A DNA stretch of 64,000 nt from Candidatus Phyllobacterium onerii (GTDB lineage: Bacteria; Pseudomonadota; Alphaproteobacteria; Rhizobiales; Rhizobiaceae): positions 62,001-126,000 of the forward strand of contig NZ_JAQMHX010000013.1 in NCBI RefSeq assembly GCF_028331445.1, given 5' to 3'. Below the pieces are notes generated by a model. It did no database searches. It was not told the origin of the DNA and saw only the letters and a list, made by a program, of their open reading frames with translations. Shown here in pieces: positions 36,582 through 44,814 of the stretch. How positions within the stretch are numbered: the stretch's first letter is position 1; the number at the start of each line of letters is the position of its first letter. The translations under genes were made by a program, and so were the position numbers.

Positions 36582-37585
36582 GCTGCCACCTCGATCTGTT
36601 CCGACGCGCCGCGATCACGCAGGATGATACGACCACGCCGCCGTTCCTGACGGGCATTGAAGATCACGGCGGCAATGATAACCGAGCCGGAAATCGCCAT
36701 TTGTGCAAAGGGCGAAATGTTGATGACCGGCAGCGCGTTCTTGATGACGCCGAGGAATAGCGCTCCGAGTACGGCGCCAGCAACCGAACCAATCCCTCCA
36801 AGCGTCGAGATACCGCCAATGACGCAGGCGGCGACAGTATCAAGCTCGAAGCCTGCTGCGATATCAACATAGGCAACCGCGTAACGCGACACCCAGAGAT
36901 AGCCGCAGAGACCCGCGAGGGTTCCGGAGATGACGAACGCGAAAAAGCGGGTGCGCCCGACATCGATGCCGGCATAGACCGCCGCTGTCGGATTGCCGCC
37001 GGAGGCATAGATCGCCCGGCCAAGAAACGTGCGTGACATGACGAGATACATGACGGCAACTATGACGATGGCCGTCCAGCCTAGGATGGGCAGACCGAGG
37101 AAGAGCTGGCGGGGTGTCTGCAGGAACGGCGCTGTCATCTGGTGCGCGTTCACCCAAGCACCGCCGGAGAGAACGAAGGCCATGCCACGGTAGATCGTCA
37201 GCGTTCCGAGTGTGACAACAATGGATGGAATGTTGAGCTTCCAGACGAAAATTCCATTGATTGCGCCGAGAACGGCACCGATACAAAGAGCGACAATGAC
37301 GATCAGCACGAGGGGCAGTTCCGGGTGAGCGGCATTCAACATGCCGACCGCCATGCCGGTAAAAGCCACATTGGCTGCGACGGAAAGGTCAATGGATTTC
37401 GTCAGGATCACCGTCATCTGGCCAAGCGCAAGAATGATCAGGATCGACGTATCATTGAAGATATTCGCCAGGTTACCCGGCGCGGCAAAGCCCGGTGAGC
37501 GCACGGAAAACACCGCAAGCAGAATGGCGATGATGATCACCAGCAGCATTTCGCGGAATTTGAACAATTGCCTGATCATACTCAA
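36578..37585 (-). CDS. rhaP: Rhamnose ABC transporter permease (RhaP)
   Basis: The 335-residue CUT2 permease has QMTVILTKSIDLSVAANVAFTGM and CVIGGISTLGGIGSVAGAVLGA, with about nine membrane segments and a basic C-terminus (RQERRRGRIILRDRG). The gene starts 3 bases after the ATPase stop. With RhaQ it forms the heterodimeric channel of the rhamnose importer. Confidence 0.92.
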   Translation of the reverse strand: MSMIRQLFKFREMLLVIIIAILLAVFSVRSPGFAAPGNLANIFNDTSILIILALGQMTVILTKSIDLSVAANVAFTGMAVGMLNAAHPELPLVLIVIVALCIGAVLGAINGIFVWKLNIPSIVVTLGTLTIYRGMAFVLSGGAWVNAHQMTAPFLQTPRQLFLGLPILGWTAIVIVAVMYLVMSRTFLGRAIYASGGNPTAAVYAGIDVGRTRFFAFVISGTLAGLCGYLWVSRYAVAYVDIAAGFELDTVAACVIGGISTLGGIGSVAGAVLGALFLGVIKNALPVINISPFAQMAISGSVIIAAVIFNARQERRRGRIILRDRGASEQIEVAA

Positions 37586-37588
37586 CCT

Positions 37589-39109
37589 TTACGCATTGCC
37601 TGTCGCGGCGCGGACCAGAGTTTCGGCATTGAGGTGCGAACGTTCAAAGATGCCGGCCGACAATCCTTCACGCATCACCAGCACGCGATCCGACATGCCG
37701 AGAATTTCCGGCAATTCCGACGAGACCATGATGATGCTGAGGCCTTCGCTGGCAAGTTCGCTGATGAAGGCATGGACCGCAGCCTTGGATCCAATGTCGA
37801 TGCCCTTGGTCGGTTCATCGAGGATAAGAATCGTCGGTTGGGTTGCCAGCCATTTGCCGATGACGACCTTTTGTTGATTGCCCCCGGACAAGGTACCTAC
37901 CGGCACGGAAAGAGCCGCAGCGCGCAAGTCGAAACGCTCGGCATATTTGCGTGCAAGGGCGAACTCTTCCGCCGCGCGCAAAAAACCCGAGCGAGACGTG
38001 CGTGTCAGCGACGGCAGCGAAATGTTCTGATAGATCGGAAGCTGCAATACCGCGCCATGGCGGCCGCGTTCCTCAGGCACGTAGACGATACCGGCTTTGA
38101 TGGCATCGCTCGGCGAGCCGATTACGATCTCCTTGCCGGCCAGCTTAAGAGTACCACCGGAGGGTTTTGTGACGCCAAAGAGCGACTGGCAAATCTCCGA
38201 GCGGCCTGCGCCAACAAGACCGTAGATTCCGAAAATCTCGCCCTTCCTGAGGGCAAAGCTGATGTCGCGAAACTCGGTCGGATGCGTGTAGTTTTCGACC
38301 GAAAGCACCGTCTCACCGAGCAGGATGTCGACTTTCGGGAAGGCATGTTCGATGGAACGGCCGACCATGAGCTTGACGATCTCATCCTGCCCGACACCGG
38401 CCAGCACGCCACTGCCAACCGCCTTGCCATCGCGGAAAACCGCATAATGATCGGCGATCTCGTAGACTTCATCGAATTTGTGGCTAATGAACAGAATGGC
38501 CTTGCCCTGGGCTTTCAGGCGCTTAACGATCTGGAACAAATCGTCGACCTCCTTGCGTGAAAGCGCGGCGGTTGGCTCATCCATGATGACAATGCGCGCA
38601 TCGACGGACAGCGCCCGGGCAATGGCCACGAGATGGCGCTGGGCGATCGAGAGATCCTTCAGACGCACACGCGGATCGATATTGCTTTCCAGGGAATGGA
38701 GCAAAGCCAAAGCGCGCGCGTTGACCGCTTTCCAGTCGACCAAGCCGAGCCTGGTTTTTGGGGCATGGCCGAGAAAGATATTCTCGGCCACCGACAATTC
38801 GTCGAAAAGCACGGTCTCCTGATGGATTGCGGTGACACCGAAATCGATCGCATCCTGCGCATTTGCAAAGACTACCGGCTTGCCATCGACCTGGATCTCA
38901 CCCTCGTCGGACTCGTAAATGCCGGTGAGGATCTTGACGAGCGTCGACTTTCCCGCACCATTTTCGCCGATCAGCGCCGTCACCCGGCCCGGGAACAGGG
39001 CGATGTTGACATCGTTCAACGCCTTCACCCCGGGAAATGACTTCGAGATGCCACGCATCTCGAGGAGAGGCGTCTCTGACATTGGCTCTGGCAGGGTAAT
39101 CTTGTTCAT
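37589..39109 (-). CDS. rhaT: Rhamnose ABC transporter ATP-binding protein (RhaT, CUT2 double ATPase)
   Basis: The protein has two ATPase domains: GENGAGKSTLVKILTG and VIMDEPTAALSRKE in the first, and GLVGAGRSE, GTLSGGNQQKVVIGKWLA and LILDEPTKGIDIGS in the second. Starts at 39109 (MNKITL, 506 residues) and 39082 (MSETPL) are both possible; neither has a strong ribosome site. Note that this rhizobial RhaT is an ATPase and is unrelated to the E. coli RhaT rhamnose/H+ symporter. Confidence 0.94.
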   Translation of the reverse strand: MNKITLPEPMSETPLLEMRGISKSFPGVKALNDVNIALFPGRVTALIGENGAGKSTLVKILTGIYESDEGEIQVDGKPVVFANAQDAIDFGVTAIHQETVLFDELSVAENIFLGHAPKTRLGLVDWKAVNARALALLHSLESNIDPRVRLKDLSIAQRHLVAIARALSVDARIVIMDEPTAALSRKEVDDLFQIVKRLKAQGKAILFISHKFDEVYEIADHYAVFRDGKAVGSGVLAGVGQDEIVKLMVGRSIEHAFPKVDILLGETVLSVENYTHPTEFRDISFALRKGEIFGIYGLVGAGRSEICQSLFGVTKPSGGTLKLAGKEIVIGSPSDAIKAGIVYVPEERGRHGAVLQLPIYQNISLPSLTRTSRSGFLRAAEEFALARKYAERFDLRAAALSVPVGTLSGGNQQKVVIGKWLATQPTILILDEPTKGIDIGSKAAVHAFISELASEGLSIIMVSSELPEILGMSDRVLVMREGLSAGIFERSHLNAETLVRAATGNA

Positions 39110-39124
39110 CAAATATACCGGAAG

Positions 39125-39156
39125 GGAAAAAATGCCCGGCAGAAAATCTGCCGGGC
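39125..39156 (-). terminator. Intra-operon hairpin with U-tract between rhaS and rhaT
   Basis: GCCCGGCAGA (39134-39143) and TCTGCCGGGC (39147-39156) form a perfect 10-bp stem with a 3-base loop. On the minus strand it is followed by ATTTTTTCCC. It lies 20 bases after the rhaS stop, within the operon, and probably gives the binding protein a higher expression level. Confidence 0.78.
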
Positions 39157-39175
39157 TGGTCACGAGACGTATGGA

Positions 39176-40174
39176 TCAGAATATCTTGGAGAACTGATCG
39201 ATGTTCTTGGCGTCATAAACGAATGGATCGGCCATAGCTGCTTCGCCATTATCGCCGACCTTGATCTTGCCCATGCGTCCGGCTGCAATTTCGCTACCGG
39301 GAGCACCGTCCGTCTCACCCTTGACGAGGCGATAGGCGATCTGGGTTGCCGAATAGCCAAGGTCGATCGGGTTCCAGATGGCGAATTCCTTGGTCGCACC
39401 AGACTTGATCGCGCCGGCCATTTCAGAAGGAAGACCAAGACCTGTCACATAGACGTCGCCGATCTTCTTGGCATCGGCGACGGCTTGCGATGCGGCAAGG
39501 ACGCCCACCGTTGTCGGTGCGACGATGACCTTTACATTCGGCTGCGAGGTCAGCAGGCCCTGTGCTTCGCGGTAACTCTTGTCGGACAGGTCGTCACCAT
39601 AGACCGTCGTCACAAGATTGAGGCCCGGGAAATTCGGCAGTTGCTTCTTCATCTCCTCGATCCAGGTATTCTGGTTGGTCGAGGTCGTCGTTGCGGAAAG
39701 AATGGCAAAATCGCCCTTGCCGTCCTTGAGATGGTCGGCGGCGAGCTGCAGGCACATCTTGCCGATCAACTCGTTCGACGATGGATTGAGATGCATGATG
39801 CGGCCATCCCTGGCAACCGCGGAATCCCAGGAAATGACCTTAATGCCGCGCGCCATGGCCTTCTTCAGCGCCGGAATGACAGCGTCGGGATCATTGGCGG
39901 AAATCGCGATTGCATTGACGTTCTGCGCGATCAGCGCGTTGATGACCTCGATCTGGCCTTCCGCCGTCGTCGACGTCGGACCGGTGTAGATGACCTCAAC
40001 GTCGCCGAGCTCTTTCGCAGCTTCCTGCGCGCCCTTGTTGGCCGCTTCGAAGAAGCCGTTACCGAGCGATTTGACGACGAGGCCGATCTTGACCGTATCG
40101 GCGGCGTAGGCCTGCGATGTGAGCATGGCAAGGGCGAATGCCGATCCCAATGCGAGTTTCTTCAAAAGTTTCAT
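39176..40174 (-). CDS. rhaS: Rhamnose ABC transporter substrate-binding protein RhaS
   Basis: The 332-residue product from ATG 40174 (MKLLKKLALGSAF, GGGAGGACAG upstream) has a signal peptide ending near AYAAD. Its periplasmic-binding fold shows KIGLVVKSLGNGFFEAANKG, AISANDPDAVIPALKKAM and AGRMGKIKVGDNGEA. It binds L-rhamnose for RhaTPQ. The frame is open upstream to 40228, but the ribosome site decides for 40174. Despite the shared name it is unrelated to the E. coli activator RhaS. Confidence 0.94.
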   Translation of the reverse strand: MKLLKKLALGSAFALAMLTSQAYAADTVKIGLVVKSLGNGFFEAANKGAQEAAKELGDVEVIYTGPTSTTAEGQIEVINALIAQNVNAIAISANDPDAVIPALKKAMARGIKVISWDSAVARDGRIMHLNPSSNELIGKMCLQLAADHLKDGKGDFAILSATTTSTNQNTWIEEMKKQLPNFPGLNLVTTVYGDDLSDKSYREAQGLLTSQPNVKVIVAPTTVGVLAASQAVADAKKIGDVYVTGLGLPSEMAGAIKSGATKEFAIWNPIDLGYSATQIAYRLVKGETDGAPGSEIAAGRMGKIKVGDNGEAAMADPFVYDAKNIDQFSKIF

Positions 40175-40224
40175 TGTCTGTCCTCCCAGAGATTGAACCG
40201 TATTGTTGGTCGACACCGTTTCGA

Positions 40225-41034
40225 TCACGCGACGGAAACGGAATTCCTTGATTTTTCCCGATTGACGTTTGCGATGATCAACCTGACGCCCGCGTCCTCC
40301 ACCATTTTCCGGTCCGAATCCGAGATGCCGTCATCGGTGATGATGGTGGCAACGCGCTGCAGCGGACAGAGGATGAGGCTCGAGCGGCGGGCAAACTTGG
40401 TCGAATCGACGAGCAGGACGAGCTCATCGGCCTGATTGATCAGTTTTTGCTCGCCCTGGATAATGAGCGCGTCGGACTCCATGACCCCGAACGGTCCAAC
40501 GCCCTGCGAGCCCATGAACATGCGCTTTCCGTAGAAATTACGCGTCACATCATTGTCGAAGGGCGAAAGGATGATGCTTTGCTCGCGGTAAATCGCCCCG
40601 CCCGGCACAGTGACCGAACTCTTGGAATTCTTCACCAGATGCTCGGCAATGGCGAATGAATTGGTCATCACCTGCAACCGCCGCGAGGCGAGGAAATGAA
40701 CCATCTGGAATGTTGTCGTGCCACCATTGATGATGATGGCGTCGCCTTCTTCACACAGCGCAACGGCCTCGCGGGCGATGGCACGCTTTTTGTCGGCGTT
40801 TTCCGACTCCGAAACATGAAAGTGCCGGCCGGCGAGGGGCGTCAGTTGCGGTGGATGCACAGCTTCGGCGCCGCCACGCACCCGGCGCAGCTTGCCTTTG
40901 ACATGGAGCGAGGCAATGTCACGACGGATCGTTGCTTCCGACGCTTCCGTCAGTTCGGCAATGTCCTGAATGGTGATGACCGGCTTTTCCTGAACAGCGC
41001 TCAGAATGATGCGGTGGCGCTCACGCTCGTGCAT
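40225..41034 (-). CDS. rhaR: DeoR-family repressor of rhamnose genes
   Basis: The 269-residue protein has the DeoR N-terminal HTH (ITIQDIAELTEASEATIRRD, RRVRGGAEAV) and the C-terminal sensor domain with IIINGGTTTFQMVHFL and the DSTKFARRS lysine loop that binds sugar phosphates. AGGAGGAGAAC precedes the start. In rhizobia RhaR represses both the transport operon and the divergent catabolic genes. A set of TSANTGA-like half-sites lies in the spacer. Confidence 0.94.
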   Translation of the reverse strand: MHERERHRIILSAVQEKPVITIQDIAELTEASEATIRRDIASLHVKGKLRRVRGGAEAVHPPQLTPLAGRHFHVSESENADKKRAIAREAVALCEEGDAIIINGGTTTFQMVHFLASRRLQVMTNSFAIAEHLVKNSKSSVTVPGGAIYREQSIILSPFDNDVTRNFYGKRMFMGSQGVGPFGVMESDALIIQGEQKLINQADELVLLVDSTKFARRSSLILCPLQRVATIITDDGISDSDRKMVEDAGVRLIIANVNREKSRNSVSVA

Positions 41035-41081
41035 GCTTGTTCTCCTCCTGTGACAATCTATGGCGCAAAAATATCGCGAGT

Positions 41082-41163
41082 GTCAATCAACTTCAGTCAA
41101 ATAGTTTCATATTGCACTGCACAATAGTAAGTTTATGACTGAACTTGACCGTTTGTGATTGAC
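41082..41163. promoter_or_regulatory. Candidate RhaR operator array in the rhaR/rhaD spacer
   Basis: GTCAATCA (41082-41089), TCAGTCA (41093-41099), TGACTGA (41136-41142) and TGATTGAC (41156-41163) form two nested inverted-repeat pairs around a common centre near 41120. The last overlaps a TTGACA hexamer (41159-41164) that may be the -35 box of rhaD. The layout suits a DeoR repressor acting on both directions. Confidence 0.6.
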
Positions 41164-41255
41164 AACAAAATGCGATCTGCTCCATAGCTAGACACAAATA
41201 GCAGCGGCCGGACGACCTGTCCTGCGCGGGCAAATGACTTTTCGGGAGGCAAATA

Positions 41256-43352
41256 ATGGCAGACAAGGTCCAACTTCTGGATAATCGTTGGGACGGTCAA
41301 AAGGCCGCTGATCTGGATGAGCCGGGCAAGCTGCTTTACCGTTCCAATCTGCTGGGCGCCGACAAGCGCATCACCAATTATGGTGGTGGCAATACGTCCG
41401 CCAAAGTGATCGAAACCGACCCGCTGACCGGAAAGCCAGTCGAGGTGCTGTGGGTCAAGGGGTCGGGCGGCGATGTCGGTACGATCAAGCTCGACGGTTT
41501 TGCCACGCTCTATATGGAAAAGCTGGAATCGTTGAAGTCCATCTACAAGGGCGTCGAGGACGAGGACCGCATGGTCGGCTTACTGCCGCACTGCACTTTC
41601 AACCTCAATGGCCGCGCTGCCTCCATCGATACGCCCCTGCACGGATTTGTGCCGTTTAAACACGTCGATCACATGCATCCCGATGCGATCATCGCCATTG
41701 CTGCGTCGAAAAACTCCCGCGAATTGACGCAGGAAATCTTCGGCGACGAAATCGGCTGGCTGCCGTGGCGTCGTCCAGGTTTCCAGCTCGGTCTCGACCT
41801 TGGTGCCTATGTGGCTGCGCATCCAAATTCCAAAGGTGTCGTGCTCGAAAGCCATGGCCTCTTCACCTGGGCCAATGACGCCAAGGAATGCTATGAACTG
41901 ACGCTGGACATCATCAACAAGGCGATCATCTGGTTCGATCAGAAGACGGCCGGAAAAGCGGTCTTTGGCGGGGAGGTTACCAAAAGTCTTGGCCCCTCCG
42001 AACGACGTGCTATTGCAGCAAAATTGATGCCGGAAATTCGTGGAAAAATCGGCGTGTCGGAGCGCAAGCTTGGTCATTTCGATGATCAACCGGCGGTGCT
42101 CGAATTCGTCAACTCAAACAATCTGCGCCCTCTCGCAGCCCTCGGCACCAGCTGTCCGGACCATTTCCTGCGCACGAAAATTCGACCACTCGTGCTCGAC
42201 TTCGATCCGGCAAACCCGGACGTGGATGCGGTAGCCGCATCGCTCGACAACGCGCTGGAGGCATATCGCGCCGACTACGCCCGCTACTACAATGATTGCA
42301 AGCACGACAATTCGCCGGCTATGCGCGATCCCAATCCGGTGATTTTCCTCATTCCCGGCGTCGGCATGCTGTCCTTCGCCAAGGATAAGGCGACGGCGCG
42401 CATCGCGGGCGAGTTTTACGTCAACGCGATCAACGTCATGCGCGGCGCCTCCTCGGTTTCCGAGTATCAGGGCCTGCCCGAACAGGAAGCCTTCGACATC
42501 GAATACTGGCTGCTCGAAGAAGCCAAGCTCCAACGCATGCCGAAACCCAAGTCATTGGCTGGCCGGGTGGCTTTGGTCACCGGTGGCGCCGGCGGCATCG
42601 GCCGGGCGACGGCGGAACGGCTTTTGGGTGAGGGCGCCTGTGTGGTGCTTGCCGACATCGATGCCGAAGCACTGAAGACGGCGCATGACGATTTCGCCAA
42701 ACGTTATACAGCCGATGGCGTACGCAGCGTTCAGTTGAACGTGACGGATGAGGCAGGGGTGATCGCCAGCTACGCCGAAGCTTCCGTGGAGTTTGGCGGC
42801 GTCGACATTCTCGTTTCCAATGCGGGCATCGCATCCTCGGCGCCAATCGAGACGACCGAGCTATCGATGTGGACGCGTAACATCGATATTCTTGCAACCG
42901 GCTATTTTCTCGTCTCGCGCGAGGCGTTCCGGCTGTTCCGCAGGCAGAAGATTGGCGGCAACGTCGTCTTTGTCGCCTCGAAGAACGGGCTTGCCGCATC
43001 GCCAAATGCGAGCGCCTATTGTGCTGCCAAGGCGGCGGAAATCCATCTTGCGCGCTGTCTGGCGCTGGAAGGCGCTGAAGGTGGTATTCGCGTCAATACG
43101 GTCAATCCTGATGCGGTACTGCGCGGTTCGAAAATCTGGAACGGCGAATGGCGGGAGCAGCGCGCCGCCTCGTCCAATCTGCAGGTTGACGAGCTCGAGG
43201 AACACTATCGCAAGCGCTCACTGCTGAAGCTCAATGTGCTGCCGGAAGACATCGCCGACGCGGTATATTTTCTTGCCTCGGATGCATCCGCCAAATCAAC
43301 TGGTAATATCATCAATGTCGATGCGGGCAACGCGCAGAGCTTTACGCGTTAG
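41256..43352 (+). CDS. rhaD: Bifunctional rhamnulose-1-phosphate aldolase / short-chain dehydrogenase
   Basis: The 698-residue fusion has an N-terminal class II aldolase/adducin domain (about 25-420, with YGGGNTSAKV, the metal-site HVDHMHPDA and LESHGLFTW) and a C-terminal short-chain dehydrogenase (about 430-698, with LVTGGAGGIGRATAERL and catalytic SAYCAAK). It should cleave L-rhamnulose-1-phosphate to dihydroxyacetone phosphate and L-lactaldehyde and oxidise the lactaldehyde to L-lactate. The start follows CGGGAGGC. Co-transcribed with rhaI and divergent from rhaR. Confidence 0.95.
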   Translation: MADKVQLLDNRWDGQKAADLDEPGKLLYRSNLLGADKRITNYGGGNTSAKVIETDPLTGKPVEVLWVKGSGGDVGTIKLDGFATLYMEKLESLKSIYKGVEDEDRMVGLLPHCTFNLNGRAASIDTPLHGFVPFKHVDHMHPDAIIAIAASKNSRELTQEIFGDEIGWLPWRRPGFQLGLDLGAYVAAHPNSKGVVLESHGLFTWANDAKECYELTLDIINKAIIWFDQKTAGKAVFGGEVTKSLGPSERRAIAAKLMPEIRGKIGVSERKLGHFDDQPAVLEFVNSNNLRPLAALGTSCPDHFLRTKIRPLVLDFDPANPDVDAVAASLDNALEAYRADYARYYNDCKHDNSPAMRDPNPVIFLIPGVGMLSFAKDKATARIAGEFYVNAINVMRGASSVSEYQGLPEQEAFDIEYWLLEEAKLQRMPKPKSLAGRVALVTGGAGGIGRATAERLLGEGACVVLADIDAEALKTAHDDFAKRYTADGVRSVQLNVTDEAGVIASYAEASVEFGGVDILVSNAGIASSAPIETTELSMWTRNIDILATGYFLVSREAFRLFRRQKIGGNVVFVASKNGLAASPNASAYCAAKAAEIHLARCLALEGAEGGIRVNTVNPDAVLRGSKIWNGEWREQRAASSNLQVDELEEHYRKRSLLKLNVLPEDIADAVYFLASDASAKSTGNIINVDAGNAQSFTR

Positions 43353-43376
43353 CACTGTCGGTCTCGGGAGGACATC

Positions 43377-44669
43377 ATGGCTGAGCTACATATTTCCGGC
43401 GAACTGATTGCGGCCGAAAACGACCGGCTGCTCGCTGCGCACAAGAGCGACTACGAGGCGCTGGGTGCTCATCTCGTGCGACGCAACATCGACATCGACG
43501 CGATCACCAACAAGGTCGCGGACTTTTTCGTCGCCGTGCCCTCATGGGGTGTTGGCACGGGTGGAACGCGCTTTGCGCGCTTTCCCGGCATAGGCGAGCC
43601 GCGCGGCATCTTCGACAAGCTCGACGATTGTGCGGTGATCCAGCAACTGACGCGGACGACACCCAATGTGTCGTTGCATATCCCCTGGGACAAGGCGGAT
43701 CCGAAACATCTGAAAGCCCATGCCAATGCGCACGGCCTTGGTTTCGATGCAATGAATTCCAACACCTTCTCCGATGGGCCCGACCAGGCACATTCCTATA
43801 AATATGGATCGCTAAGCCATGTGAATGCGGCGACGCGGGCGCAGGCGATCGAGCACAACATCGAATGTATCGAGATCGGTGCAGCGATTGGCTCGAAAGC
43901 CCTGACCGTGTGGATAGGCGATGGTTCCAATTTTCCGGGACAGAGCAATTTCGCCAAAGCCTTCGAGCGATATCTCGCATCAATGTCGGAGATATATAAA
44001 GCGTTGCCGGATAATTGGCGTATCTTCTCCGAGCATAAGATGTATGAGCCGGCTTTCTATTCGACGGTGGTGCAGGATTGGGGAACAAATTATCTGATCG
44101 CGCAGACGTTGGGGCCGAAAGCCTATTGTCTCGTCGATCTCGGCCACCATGCCCCGAATACCAATATCGAGATGATCGTTTCGCGGCTGATCCAGTTCAA
44201 GAAACTTGGCGGCTTCCATTTCAACGATTCCAAATATGGCGACGACGATCTCGATGCCGGGTCAATAGATCCCTATCGCCTGTTTCTCGTCTTCAATGAA
44301 CTTGTCGATGCGGAAGATCGCGGCGTAGAAAATTTTCATCCCGCCCACATGATCGATCAGTCGCACAATGTCACCGATCCGATCGAAAGCCTGATCTCAA
44401 GCGCCAATGAAATTCGCCGGGCCTACGCCCAGGCTTTGCTGGTAGATCGAAAGGCATTGAGCGCCTATCAGGATGAAAACGATGCGCTGATGGCTTCCGA
44501 CGCATTGAAGCGCGCCTACCGCACCGATGTCGAACCAATTCTCGCCGAGGCCCGTCGACGGTCAGCTGGAGCAATCGACCCTATCGCTACTTATCGCAAG
44601 AGTGGTTACCGCGAATTGATCGGCAAGCAACGACCGGCAAGTGCCGCTGGCGGTGGGGGAATAATTTAA
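43377..44669 (+). CDS. rhaI: L-rhamnose isomerase of rhizobial/Pseudomonas type
   Basis: The 430-residue TIM-barrel enzyme starts 24 bases after rhaD, with GGGAGGAC upstream. Metal-site residues are visible in HIPWDKAD, NIECIEIGAAIG, VDLGHHAPNTNIEM and GGFHFNDSKYGDDDLD. Length and wording match the L-rhamnose catabolism isomerase of R. leguminosarum and Pseudomonas stutzeri, not E. coli RhaA. It converts L-rhamnose to L-rhamnulose. Confidence 0.95.
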   Translation: MAELHISGELIAAENDRLLAAHKSDYEALGAHLVRRNIDIDAITNKVADFFVAVPSWGVGTGGTRFARFPGIGEPRGIFDKLDDCAVIQQLTRTTPNVSLHIPWDKADPKHLKAHANAHGLGFDAMNSNTFSDGPDQAHSYKYGSLSHVNAATRAQAIEHNIECIEIGAAIGSKALTVWIGDGSNFPGQSNFAKAFERYLASMSEIYKALPDNWRIFSEHKMYEPAFYSTVVQDWGTNYLIAQTLGPKAYCLVDLGHHAPNTNIEMIVSRLIQFKKLGGFHFNDSKYGDDDLDAGSIDPYRLFLVFNELVDAEDRGVENFHPAHMIDQSHNVTDPIESLISSANEIRRAYAQALLVDRKALSAYQDENDALMASDALKRAYRTDVEPILAEARRRSAGAIDPIATYRKSGYRELIGKQRPASAAGGGGII

Positions 44670-44693
44670 GCCAGCTACCCTCAATGATAAAGC

Positions 44694-44730
44694 AAGGGCT
44701 GCGCTTCATCGCGCGGCCCTTTTGTTTTTT
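44694..44730 (+). terminator. Rho-independent terminator after rhaI
   Basis: AAGGGCTGCGC and GCGCGGCCCTT pair with one mismatch around a 6-base loop, followed by TTGTTTTTT. It ends the rhaDI transcript 24 bases after the stop codon. Confidence 0.88.
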
Positions 44731-44774
44731 GAATTGACAGGCCCGCCGGCATTTGTTCTTATTCTACTATAAAA

Positions 44775-44794
44775 CACTATAATCCATTATTGTG
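44775..44794. promoter_or_regulatory. Near-perfect palindrome before the dipeptide-type operon
   Basis: CACTATAATCCATTATTGTG pairs at 8 of 9 positions per arm around a 2-base centre. It lies 20 bases before the start of the binding-protein gene. A related half-site (ATTATAACG at 50848) occurs before the PLP-enzyme gene, and the IclR-type regulator of the cluster is a natural candidate binder. Confidence 0.5.
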
Positions 44795-44814
44795 GAATAA
44801 CAAGGGAACCCGTC

